Assembly (NCBI GenBank): GCA_024811115.1
Contig: JAKOGH010000346.1
Span: forward strand, 1 to 10,295
Direction of reading: 5' to 3'
Length of the DNA stretch: 10,295 nucleotides
DNA from: Terana coerulea
Taxonomy: Eukaryota > Basidiomycota > Agaricomycetes > Polyporales > Phanerochaetaceae
The translations under genes and the position numbers were made by a program. Within the stretch, counting starts at the first letter, position 1. Each line of letters begins with the position of its first letter. Shown here one piece after another: positions 1 through 7,388 of this stretch. Under the pieces are notes generated by a model. It was given only the letters and a program-made list of their open reading frames with translations. It did no database searches and was not told the origin of the DNA.

Positions 1-2433
1 GCGCGCGTGATGTCGAAGTCGAAGTCTTCTGGCCACTGGAAGAGAACGGGTGGTGGGGTGAGAGGGAGTGGGGAGGGACGGGGAGGGAGGGGACATACGA
101 AGTAGGAGGAGACGCAGGCGACGATGCCGCCGACGCCGATGGAGGCAAGGTTGCCTGCCAGCATCTCTTCGTCACCTAGCAAAGCAGTCAACATACACCC
201 GAAGACATCGCGCGATGCTTTACGAACCTCCCGTCGTCTATGCCACATCGCTTTAGGCCCAAGCAAAGTCGAGAGAGCGAGGCACGCACCGTGACGCTGA
301 GCACGCCGCCGTTCAGGCCGGACGTCGTGACGAGCCACGCGACGACGCCCGCGCAGAAGCCGGCGACGGCGCCCGCGATGCAGCCCCACTTGTTCGCCTT
401 CTTCCAGCAGACGCAGAGCGCGATGGGCACAACGCCCGCGCCGAGCACGACGCCCATGAATTCCTACGCGCCCGCCCCTGTCAGGGAGGCGGGATGAGGG
501 AGAGTGTTAGGGGGGACGTACGTAGAGCCAGCCCATGGAGATGCCGATGTAGAAGAAGATGGTGCCCAGCAGGCCCATGACGACGGCGAAGGCCGCAACC
601 TACAGCACATCCTCAGTCTCGGTTCTGCACACTCGCGAAAAGCGGGCACTCGCCATGGCGTGCGACACACGCAGAATCTGCCCCTCCGTCGCCGCCGGGT
701 TGAAATATTTCTGCACATCCCGTCAGTCTCCCTGCCCGTGCATACTTAGAATGTCATATCTTGCCTTGTACACGTCAAACGTCAAGACGCTGCTCACGGC
801 GATGAGCTCCGCGCTCGTCGCGCTCGTGACCGCGAGGAAGAGCACGACGAGCAGCGCTGCGGCGCCCGCCTGGCCGAGCAGCGCTGCTGCCGCCGCGGGC
901 GCGGGAAGCCCGGCCGAGACGTCGGCGGGCGAGAGCGCGCGCATGGCCGGGTCCCCGCGCAGCGCGACGGCGGAGAGGCCAAGCGTCGTCGAGAACATGA
1001 ACGGGATCGCGAACCTGTGTGTGCGCGCGCAACACAACACAACATCCCTGTCAGCAACACCGCAAAAAGAGCAGCAAGCACGCGACGTACCATGCGAGCC
1101 CGCCGAGCAGGTACGCCTTCACACAGGACTCGGGGCGGGATGCGATCGCGCGCTGCCAGTACTGCATCCAACAAAAACACGGCGTCAATACGCGACGTCC
1201 GACGGGTGCTGCAAAGAGTGTGTGGCAGGACGTACGGCCTGGTCCTGGAACACGGTCGCGAAGTTGCCGATGACGTTGATCACGCCGAAGATGAGGCCGT
1301 TCTTGGAGCGGATGGTGAGGTAGGAGCCCCCGCGTTGCCCGCGACGGGCGCCTGCGCGGACGCGGCGGCGAGTAGGTCGTGCATCGCGGAGATGGAGCCG
1401 ATCTTCGGCGACGTGCCGTACACGGAGAAGACGAAGACAAAGATGATGGCGAAGAGCACGGTGGTGTGCGTGCTGCGGGGACGTGAGGCGAGTGACGCGC
1501 AGGGGGGAGGCGGGATGGACGTACTAGTCGCAAAGCAGAGTTGCGCGCATGCCTCCGACGACGACGTAGATCGCCACTCCCAGCGGGATGAGGAAACATG
1601 CCTGTGATGGGGTTATGCTAGATACTATGTTGGATGTCTTGAAGTACTTACTGCAACGGTATTCATGCCTGTCAAACTCGTCACGGTGGCGGAGCCCCGA
1701 GAATAAGCATAGACGAGACAATGATATTCGTCGCCAATCTAGCCAAGTGTATGAGAAGAAATGTTGTGGTACAGACGCATAGAGGCGTACCCGAAGAACA
1801 TGAAGATAATATGAGCGACTGTCCCCCATCGTGCAGCCACAATTTCTAGCCATGTGTGGGCACGTGGAGCGTTCATCTTCAGCTTCGCAGCCAGCTGTTC
1901 CCAGTTTCAGCATGGTACGCGGCTTGCACCCAATCCCTGTTCCTACCTGAGCGAACAAGAGGACTTGAACGGTTGCTCCAGCTCCGTACCACCAAGGCCC
2001 GGAGATGCCATACTTGTAGGCCACCGCGCTGGATTGTAGCTGGAAAGCAATCGTAAGCACTGGGGAGCTAAGCGATGTAAAGACTCACCAAAGTGGCGGC
2101 CCACGTCCACGCGGATACGATGCCAGACGCAATGAGTCCCGGCTTGACGCTGCGGGACGCGCTGTTGAACTCTTCGGAGCTTTTGGGTGAGAATCCCGTA
2201 TACCGCGCTTGGATGGCGGTCAGCACGATCATGAACGCGCTGAAGAAGAGACCGATCCCTGCATGATGAGTCAGTCCTGTGAAAGGGAGTTCTGAAACGT
2301 AAACCGCATACCGACGACTGTATGGGAGGAAGGATGATTAGATTCGCTTCGCTTCGACTGGGACGTCTTGTGACTTACCAACTCCATATCCCGCCCCTTG
2401 AGGCAGCACCGGTGTGCTTGCATTGGTAGACAT
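1..2433 (-). CDS. dur3: DUR3-like urea/H+ symporter (SSS family), 5' part, frame-disrupted
   Basis: Plasma-membrane active urea transporter of the sodium:solute symporter family. Exons (minus strand, in order): 2433-2379, 2258-2089, 2039-1947, 1894-1791, 1738-1652, 1601-1525, 1472-1236, 1161-1091, 1014-765, 710-654, 599-522, 463-290, 175-99, 35-1; the C-terminus (probably over 100 residues) lies beyond the left edge. Family landmarks read directly: SAWTWAATLLQSSAVAYKYG and GPWWYGAGATVQ near residues 65-100, LTGMNTVAACFLIPLG (about 160-177), VVVGGMRATLLCDYTH (about 183-198), GLIFGVINVIGNFATVF (about 253-269), YLLGGLAWFAIPF (about 292-304), VTSATSAELIAVSS, GWLYEFMGVVLG and SYFWPEDFDFDITR. Introns are about 50-120 nt. 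The start ATG at 2433 gives a short polar N-terminus before the first membrane segment, as in relatives. Two exon-internal single-base losses (1695-1698, 1327-1331) and one junction (175/290) break the frame, and introns 9 and 10 use GC donors. Family call is very sure; functional status is not. Confidence 0.95.
70..92 (+). other. G-run cluster inside DUR3 intron 13
   Basis: Five G tracts of 3-4 bases are separated by 1-2 bases on the plus strand, with more G runs upstream at 48-66. Intron 13 (98-36) is therefore an almost pure C/T tract in the DUR3 transcript, ending in a normal CAG acceptor. The spacing meets the usual G-quadruplex pattern for the template strand; it may simply be an extended polypyrimidine tract. 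Confidence 0.5.
175..290 (-). other. DUR3 exon 12/13 junction with unresolved frame
   Basis: Exon 12 ends in phase 0 at SVT before a good GTGCGT donor (289). The best acceptor, TAG at 178-176, leaves GTGAC, whereas the family frame needs GGTGAC to give GDEEMLAGNLASIG. One base is again missing in a G run (GG instead of GGG), or a weaker donor a few bases downstream (GC|GTGCCT) is used, giving VR before DEEMLAG. A third choice, acceptor AAGAG before ATGCTGG, also keeps frame but lacks a pyrimidine tract. The sequence alone does not decide. Confidence 0.55.
600..764 (-). other. Two consecutive GC-AG introns in DUR3
   Basis: Intron 9 (764-711, 54 nt) follows DVYK with donor AAG|GCAAGA; intron 10 (653-600, 54 nt) follows RVSHAM with donor ATG|GCGAGT. 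These borders give the continuous family sequence VLTFDVYKKYFNPAATEG and SHAMVAAFAVVMGLLG. Nearby GT donors lose residues (intron 9) or break the frame (intron 10). GC-AG is the commonest non-canonical class in fungi, but two side by side in one gene is uncommon. Confidence 0.75.
1327..1331 (-). other. Single-base frameshift in DUR3 exon 7
   Basis: The frame breaks between GNAG and SYLTIRSKNGLIFG, in a run of five G (minus strand) where six are needed to encode GNAGGSYLT. Plant and fungal DUR3 proteins have a GSYLT-type motif here, so both sides are genuine coding sequence. The context (G run followed by CTCC) is the same as in the exon 5 break. The exon borders are otherwise in phase. Confidence 0.83.
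1695..1698 (-). other. Single-base frameshift in DUR3 exon 5
   Basis: Exon 5 reads in frame up to MLILG and again from SATVTSLTGMNTVA, but one nucleotide is missing between them. The minus strand has four G where GG-Ser of the family motif LLLGGSA needs five; read straight through, the frame reaches TGA five codons after the run. Both flanking splice junctions are in phase (FFG/LATN and TVA/ACFL), so no intron choice repairs it. Either a true mutation or a homopolymer error in the assembly. Confidence 0.85.
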
Positions 2434-2532
2434 ACTGCAATACGACCGCCGCAGGGGATGTCACGTATTGGTGCAGGTGGCAAGTCTTCAGGAGAGGAAA
2501 GAAGCGACTCCCGCCGCGACATGAACAGGGTC

Positions 2533-2539
2533 TTTTATA
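2533..2539 (-). promoter_or_regulatory. TATA box of DUR3
   Basis: The minus strand reads TATAAAA about 100 nt upstream of the DUR3 start codon at 2433, a normal TATA-to-ATG distance in fungi. It is the only perfect TATAAAA found in the 5' flank of the gene. Confidence 0.6.
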
Positions 2540-2616
2540 CATGGCGTACCGAGGGAGTCACCCACGAGAGTATTTCCGGCAGAACACCACTAGCAAAGCG
2601 GCGTATCAGCGTCTGC

Positions 2617-2708
2617 TTATCGTGTAAGTACGCGGAAGACCGTCCAATCAGTTCTTCGTGGGAGGCGGTGGGTGCAGAGATAAGCCCAGACCGCGGAGAG
2701 CCTTATCG
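2617..2708. promoter_or_regulatory. Cluster of three GATA-factor sites upstream of DUR3
   Basis: Three matches to HGATAR lie within 92 bp: CGATAA on the minus strand at 2617-2622, AGATAA on the plus strand at 2678-2683, and CGATAA on the minus strand at 2703-2708. A fourth (AGATAA, minus strand) is at 3215-3220. AreA/NIT2-type nitrogen GATA factors bind such clusters, and fungal urea transporters are known targets of nitrogen regulation. The sites sit 80-170 bp upstream of the TATA box. Binding is inferred, not shown. Confidence 0.5.
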
Positions 2709-3230
2709 TCACCCTAGCGGCTGGGCGACTCGCCGCCAAGGTGCAACTAGCGGACATGCAACGAACATGCAGGGGCACAGCATTGACAAGAGTTCGGCCC
2801 TAATGGGTCGTAGCACATCCTTTGCTGAGGTACATCCACCGCCACTGGTGAGTAAGGTCATGTCAGGTGGAAGGGGTGTGGTTGAACCTTCCCAAAAATT
2901 TTCTGTGTGGCAACACTCACGCAACCATAGCGAGACTGGACCTGGAGGTAGGAAAATTGACGTCGAGGCTGGGCCCAGTAATACGGGGCTTTGTACACGC
3001 AAGCCGTGGCCTGCATCGTGTGTGTGCGCGGCAACCACTTGAATCAAACACAGAACTAGTTGAACGCTTGCATTTCGCGCTGTTTAGCTTCGCGTGGTTT
3101 TTCTGCAGTTGTGGGCGGGTGTCTACATGTGTACACAGCTGCGCGGAAGCTCGAATAGCACAGGCAGACGCGGTCGCGGTGGCGTTGAATCTCGTTCCGC
3201 CAGTTGTTGCCGCTTTATCTCGAGTTAGGA
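2709..3230. other. Intergenic region between DUR3 and the tRNA gene
   Basis: I see no supported gene here. Open frames on both strands are not recognisable, have compositionally odd translations and overlap each other. The region probably belongs to the DUR3 5' regulatory sequence on its left and the tRNA 5' flank on its right. Confidence 0.6.
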
Positions 3231-3238
3231 TTATATAT
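3231..3238 (+). promoter_or_regulatory. TATA box upstream of tRNA-Thr
   Basis: The sequence TTATATAT ends 22 nt before the mature tRNA start, centred close to -27. Some fungi, notably fission yeast, have TATA elements at about -30 of tRNA genes that help place TFIIIB. This fits a Pol III role here, in addition to the internal A and B boxes. Confidence 0.5.
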
Positions 3239-3260
3239 TGTAAGCCGGGTGCTCTGCATA

Positions 3261-3357
3261 GCCCGCTTAGCTCAGTGGTAGAGCGCGCCACTTGTATTCG
3301 TCCACACAACAAACACTATACATGGTGAGGTCGGTTGTTCAATCCAGCCAGTGGGCA
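3261..3357 (+). tRNA. tRNA-Thr(UGU) with a 25-nt intron
   Basis: The cloverleaf folds fully. Acceptor arm GCCCGCT (3261-3267) pairs with AGTGGGC (3350-3356), with one G-U, and the discriminator is A (3357). D stem GCTC/GAGC is 3270-3273 with 3281-3284. Anticodon stem CGCCA (3286-3290) pairs with TGGTG (3323-3327). T stem GGTTG/CAGCC surrounds loop TTCAATC. Loop C-T-TGT-A places anticodon UGU at 3293-3295, reading ACA (threonine). The intron 3297-3321 sits in the canonical place, one base 3' of the anticodon. Box A TAGCTCAGTGG and a B-box core GTTCAATCC match consensus. It lies on the strand opposite to DUR3. Confidence 0.95.
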
Positions 3358-3376
3358 TTGGGCGATAAAATGCCTG

Positions 3377-3381
3377 TTTTT
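3377..3381 (+). terminator. Pol III terminator of tRNA-Thr
   Basis: A run of five T begins 20 nt after the tRNA 3' end, the usual RNA polymerase III stop signal on the non-template strand. Confidence 0.75.
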
Positions 3382-3412
3382 GCTCGTGCAAGCATTGGAA
3401 TTTGGGACCATA

Positions 3413-3420
3413 GCTGCCAG
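3413..3420. repeat. Left 8-bp target site duplication of the hAT element
   Basis: GCTGCCAG directly precedes the left inverted repeat and is repeated exactly after the right one, marking the insertion site. Confidence 0.9.
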
Positions 3421-3433
3421 TAAGGCTCCAACC
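3421..3433 (+). repeat. Left terminal inverted repeat of the hAT element
   Basis: TAAGGCTCCAACC; the same 13 bases read on the minus strand at 4150-4162. The first five bases fit the hAT tip pattern. Confidence 0.9.
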
Positions 3434-4149
3434 CTTTACTTTACCTTTACTTAATATTTGTAGTTAAAGAGTAAAGAGTAAATAAAGGGTGTTAAACAGT
3501 TTATAAAGAGTAAAGACTGGTTTGTAGAGTGTTTCCGCACCAAGTCCAGGGCTGCAGAAAGTATAGTTACCTACAAAGCCACAAATAAATTTTCAGATTT
3601 TCTACTACCTCTGTTGCGGTGTGGTTCAATGAGAAGGAGGTCTTCTTGTCGATGTCAACTTGAAAGCAGAACAGTTTTGCTTGCGCGGCGGGCCGGTAGC
3701 TGCTGGGCTGAATCCAAGAGCAAATTTTCAATTTTCAGAAGTTGTTCAGGAAAGAGCCATGTCAGTAGTGTCTCAGTAGCCTCCTATCAACTATTAGCAG
3801 CAACAATCACTGCTGACGTGCACCCTTACGAAGATGCTGGTTCAGCGTTGAACGAGCACCTAGGCGGGGCAATATCTCCGAGCTTTATCCGCCACTCGCT
3901 GCAGCGCATCCGAGTCCGTGCTGCGTGTTTGAACTTGTCCAAGATGTCGGCATGATCAGACATGTTGTTGCTGCACAACAGTCTACACCTACATTATTGT
4001 CTGGACGCTTGCAGCAATAAACTACGTGCCCCAGGCGATACCCTTTACATACTCTTTACTAAACAGTTTACACCCCTTTACGGCCGTTTTGTAGTTTAAA
4101 GGTAAAGGTAAAGAGTTGTAAAGGGTTTAAAAGAGTAATTAAAGTAAAT

Positions 4150-4162
4150 GGTTGGAGCCTTA
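4150..4162 (-). repeat. Right terminal inverted repeat of the hAT element
   Basis: This is the exact reverse complement of the left end. After one mismatch the symmetry continues for nine more bases (TTTACTTTA). Confidence 0.9.
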
Positions 4163-4170
4163 GCTGCCAG
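4163..4170. repeat. Right 8-bp target site duplication of the hAT element
   Basis: This is an exact second copy of GCTGCCAG, directly after the right inverted repeat. Confidence 0.9.
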
Positions 4171-4569
4171 CTGGCACTCAGCGTAGCACACTCACTGTCA
4201 CAGTGTCACTCAGGAGTCAGCGCTAGTCAGCGTTGTGTGAATTCAGTGCTCACCCGAACCCCAAATGCTAGTTCCAACTGACTCTGCACTGAAGGCTTCC
4301 AAATTCTAATGGCTTGTCCTGAATCCTGATTAGGCGGCGATTAGCTTACGTAACACAGCCTCTTTCATTCCGTAGCCCTGTTCTCGCTTTCTTCGATGAA
4401 CCAACATCAGTACACCAGTAACACCCCGTTTCTGTCGCCTGTACTCTCTCGTAGCATCTCGTTCTATGCTATGACCCAATACTCATGACCGAACGGGCGG
4501 CCGTGCTCTTTACAAGACTGGGCTGACTCGGGCGAAGGATGTGTTTCAGTCGTTCAAGGACGGTTTACT
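4171..4569. other. Spacer between hAT element and OYE array; no gene recognised
   Basis: No long open frame is supported. It contains a short dyad CACTGTCACAGTG (4193-4205) and the palindrome TTACGTAA (4346-4353), which equals a Yap1-type bZIP site but lies about 950 bp from the nearest OYE start. Just before the intron donor at 4570, one frame reads ALYKTGLTRAKDVFQSFKDG (roughly 4504-4563), which looks like ordinary protein sequence. It has no ATG in frame: a TGA lies nine codons before it. Confidence 0.5.
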
Positions 4570-4708
4570 GTAAGTACTCTGACGGTGTAGTCAGCGGCTA
4601 CAACGACGAGTCCTGAGGCGTGAGTTGTCCGAGCATGGAAGTAGGTACGTAGTAACAACCACAACTTGAAGCCGCTTACTAGTACTAACTGTTATACATC
4701 TTGTTTAG
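4570..4708 (+). other. Orphan spliceosomal intron of an unidentified gene
   Basis: The donor GTAAGT at 4570 is consensus, TACTAAC at 4683-4689 is a perfect branch-point match, and a pyrimidine-rich stretch ends in TTTAG at 4708, 19 nt past the branch A-C. Signals this strong suggest real splicing. The intron (139 nt) is longer than the 51-66 nt introns of the OYE genes. The left-hand open frame joins in phase to an open frame that runs to TGA at 4899-4901, but that product is Arg/Ser/Thr-rich and unrecognised. It could be a decayed gene or a non-coding transcript. Confidence 0.45.
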
Positions 4709-4738
4709 TAGGTCGTGCCTGTCAAGACTTGAGAGAAC

Positions 4739-4952
4739 GGCGTTTCGCACAACATTTCAGGCTCTATGCACGACTGTGGCCCGTCGGACGCCGTCCAGAA
4801 CGCTGACGTGCACCGAATTGCGGCGCCGGAATCCATGGTCGTCAACACCTACTCGCTCTTGCAGTCGCGGACAAGCCGGCACAGCGCAAGATCGGATCTG
4901 ATGGCTCACTGTCCATGATTCCCGTCCTGAGTGTGCAGCCAGCCTGAGACAG
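4739..4952 (+). pseudogene. Relic open frame upstream of OYE copy A
   Basis: This 214-bp stretch aligns without any gap to 6850-7063, although the surrounding flanks contain many indels. In the frame starting at 4744, the product begins FAQHFRLYARLWPVGRRPER, meets TGA at 4804-4806, and continues RAPNCGAGIHGRQHLLAL to a final TGA at 4945-4947. By eye, over the first 37 or so codons about 9 of 12 differences between the copies fall at third positions of this frame, as in former coding sequence. I do not recognise the family. It may be the end of a gene once next to the ancestral OYE gene. Confidence 0.4.
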
Positions 4953-5186
4953 AGACGATACCATCCCGTACAAAACGTCAGGAGAAGGCGGACTTTTCCT
5001 TCTCACCAGGTAAGCGCGCACCAACGTGGGAAGCAGCTTGCTAAGCTCCTGGTTTTGCAGCGCACTGAGGCTACACGCTGATGCGAGCCTTGTCGAGGGC
5101 GGCGGGTCGTTTGGAATGCAGTGTCGCATACGGGAGTGAGAGTTGAGAGAAGCAATCTGGGACCATACTCCGACTCGGACGCTTCC

Positions 5187-5216
5187 TGAGTCATTCATAG
5201 ACCCTGTCCTATAAAA
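5187..5216 (+). promoter_or_regulatory. OYE copy A core promoter: bZIP site and TATA box
   Basis: TGAGTCA (5187-5193), the canonical AP-1/Gcn4-type bZIP site, lies 16 nt before TATAAAA (5210-5216); the start codon follows at 5301. The whole block from about 5152 to 5219 differs from unit B at a single base, far less than the neighbouring sequence. Yeast OYE genes are known targets of the Yap1 bZIP factor, so stress control is plausible. The factor itself is inferred. Confidence 0.6.
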
Positions 5217-5225
5217 CATCTAGTG

Positions 5226-5235
5226 TGTTCGAACA
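5226..5235. promoter_or_regulatory. 10-bp palindrome in the copy A leader
   Basis: TGTTCGAACA is a perfect palindrome inside a stretch of about 20 nt that copy B lacks. It lies between the TATA box and the start codon. It may be a small insertion; function unknown. Confidence 0.35.
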
Positions 5236-5300
5236 ACGAGCATCAACTTCAGCCAAGCTCACGGATCGCCGACGTCTTTTCACTTTTGATTATTACAGCC

Positions 5301-6693
<1,393 letters not shown>

Positions 6694-6849
6694 GTTTCGG
6701 CGAAGGCGTAGCTGTAGGGTCTCAGTTTCAAGAAGTCTGGGTTGATCCCGCGAATTTGGCGAGTGGTTTCCCACCTTCTGCACTCGCTGGACAACGTTGT
6801 AGTGCAATAACACACTATCGTCTTCAATACTTGAGAGTATGGCACCGTT

Positions 6850-7063
6850 GGCGTTTCGCCCAACATCTCAGGCTCTATGCGCGACTGTGGCCTGTCGGAC
6901 GCCGTCCAGAACGCTGACGTGCGCCAAACTGCGGCGCCGGAATTCATGATCAGCAACACCTGCTCGCTTTTGCACTCGCGGACAAGCTGGGACAGCCCAA
7001 GATCGTATCTGATGGTTCATTGGCCCTGAATCTCGTCGCCAGCGCGCAGCCAGTCTGAGACAG
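6850..7063 (+). pseudogene. Relic open frame upstream of OYE copy B
   Basis: Gap-free partner of 4739-4952. The frame from 6855 has its TGA at the same place (6915-6917) and ends at 7056-7058. Its second half reads CGAGIHDQQHLLAFALADKL followed by GQPKIVSDGSL, which looks more protein-like than the copy A version. The shared internal TGA means that, if this was coding, the break predates the duplication, or an exon border lies there. Family unknown. Confidence 0.4.
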
Positions 7064-7294
7064 ACTCGGACGCGAGACCATCCCGTACAAAATTCAGGAG
7101 AAGGCGAACTTTTCCTTCGCGCGAGGCAAGCGTGTACCAGCTTGTTATAGAAACGTCTTGCTAAGCTCCTGGTTTGCAGCACACTTCCCACCGGTGGCGA
7201 GCCTTGCCGAGAGCGGGTCGTTTGGCATGTGTCGCATACAGGAGTGAGAGTTGAGGGAAGCAATCTGGGACCATACTCCGACTCGGATGCTTCC

Positions 7295-7324
7295 TGAGTC
7301 ATTCATAGACCCTGTCCTATAAAA
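7295..7324 (+). promoter_or_regulatory. OYE copy B core promoter: bZIP site and TATA box
   Basis: TGAGTCA (7295-7301) and TATAAAA (7318-7324) have the same spacing as in unit A, inside a block that is almost identical between the units. The leader to the ATG at 7389 is shorter than in copy A because the roughly 20-nt insert is absent. Confidence 0.6.
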
Positions 7325-7388
7325 CATGCACCAACTTCAGCCAAGCTCACAGATCACCGACGTCTTTTCACTTTTGATTATTATAGCT

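Larger units (their letters stand above)
3421..4162. mobile_element. Non-autonomous hAT transposon (MITE), 742 bp
   Basis: Both ends carry the perfect 13-bp inverted repeat TAAGGCTCCAACC; allowing one mismatch it extends to 23 bp. The element is flanked by an exact 8-bp direct repeat, GCTGCCAG, at 3413-3420 and 4163-4170. An 8-bp target duplication and a tip of the form YARNG are hallmarks of the hAT superfamily. About 90 bp inside each end are AT-rich subterminal repeats built on TAAAGAGTAAAG and its complement, the sort of motif that hAT transposases bind. The interior (about 3510-4020) holds only short open frames, the longest 113 codons (3614-3955), without recognisable RNase-H-fold or BED-finger features. 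It probably depended on a transposase elsewhere. The clean ends and intact duplication suggest fairly recent insertion, 63 bp downstream of the tRNA. Confidence 0.9.

Noticed and set aside
559..1323. 254-codon plus-strand open frame opposite DUR3
   Set aside because: It is the antisense shadow of GC-rich DUR3 exons, whose family-conserved sequence and splice sites are on the minus strand.
2398..3042. 214-codon plus-strand open frame in the DUR3 5' flank
   Set aside because: It overlaps DUR3 exon 1 on the opposite strand and its TATA and GATA sites, has no recognisable motif and overlaps equally long frames on the other strand.
3614..3955. 113-codon open frame inside the hAT element as a transposase fragment
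   Set aside because: The translation is Ser/Arg-rich with no catalytic or dimerisation motif that I can recognise, and the opposite strand also has only short frames there.
4193..4205. Palindrome CACTGTCACAGTG as an operator or transposon end
   Set aside because: It is a single short dyad with no partner copy, target duplication or promoter context.
4346..4353. TTACGTAA as a Yap1 element controlling OYE copy A
   Set aside because: The match is perfect but about 950 bp upstream, outside the repeated unit and beyond the orphan intron; the TGAGTCA site by the TATA box is a better candidate.
7326..7388. 21-residue N-terminal extension of OYE copy B from an upstream in-frame ATG
   Set aside because: The ATG lies two bases after the TATA box, so it should be upstream of the transcript start; copy A has no such ATG and the family starts at MSQPKLF.
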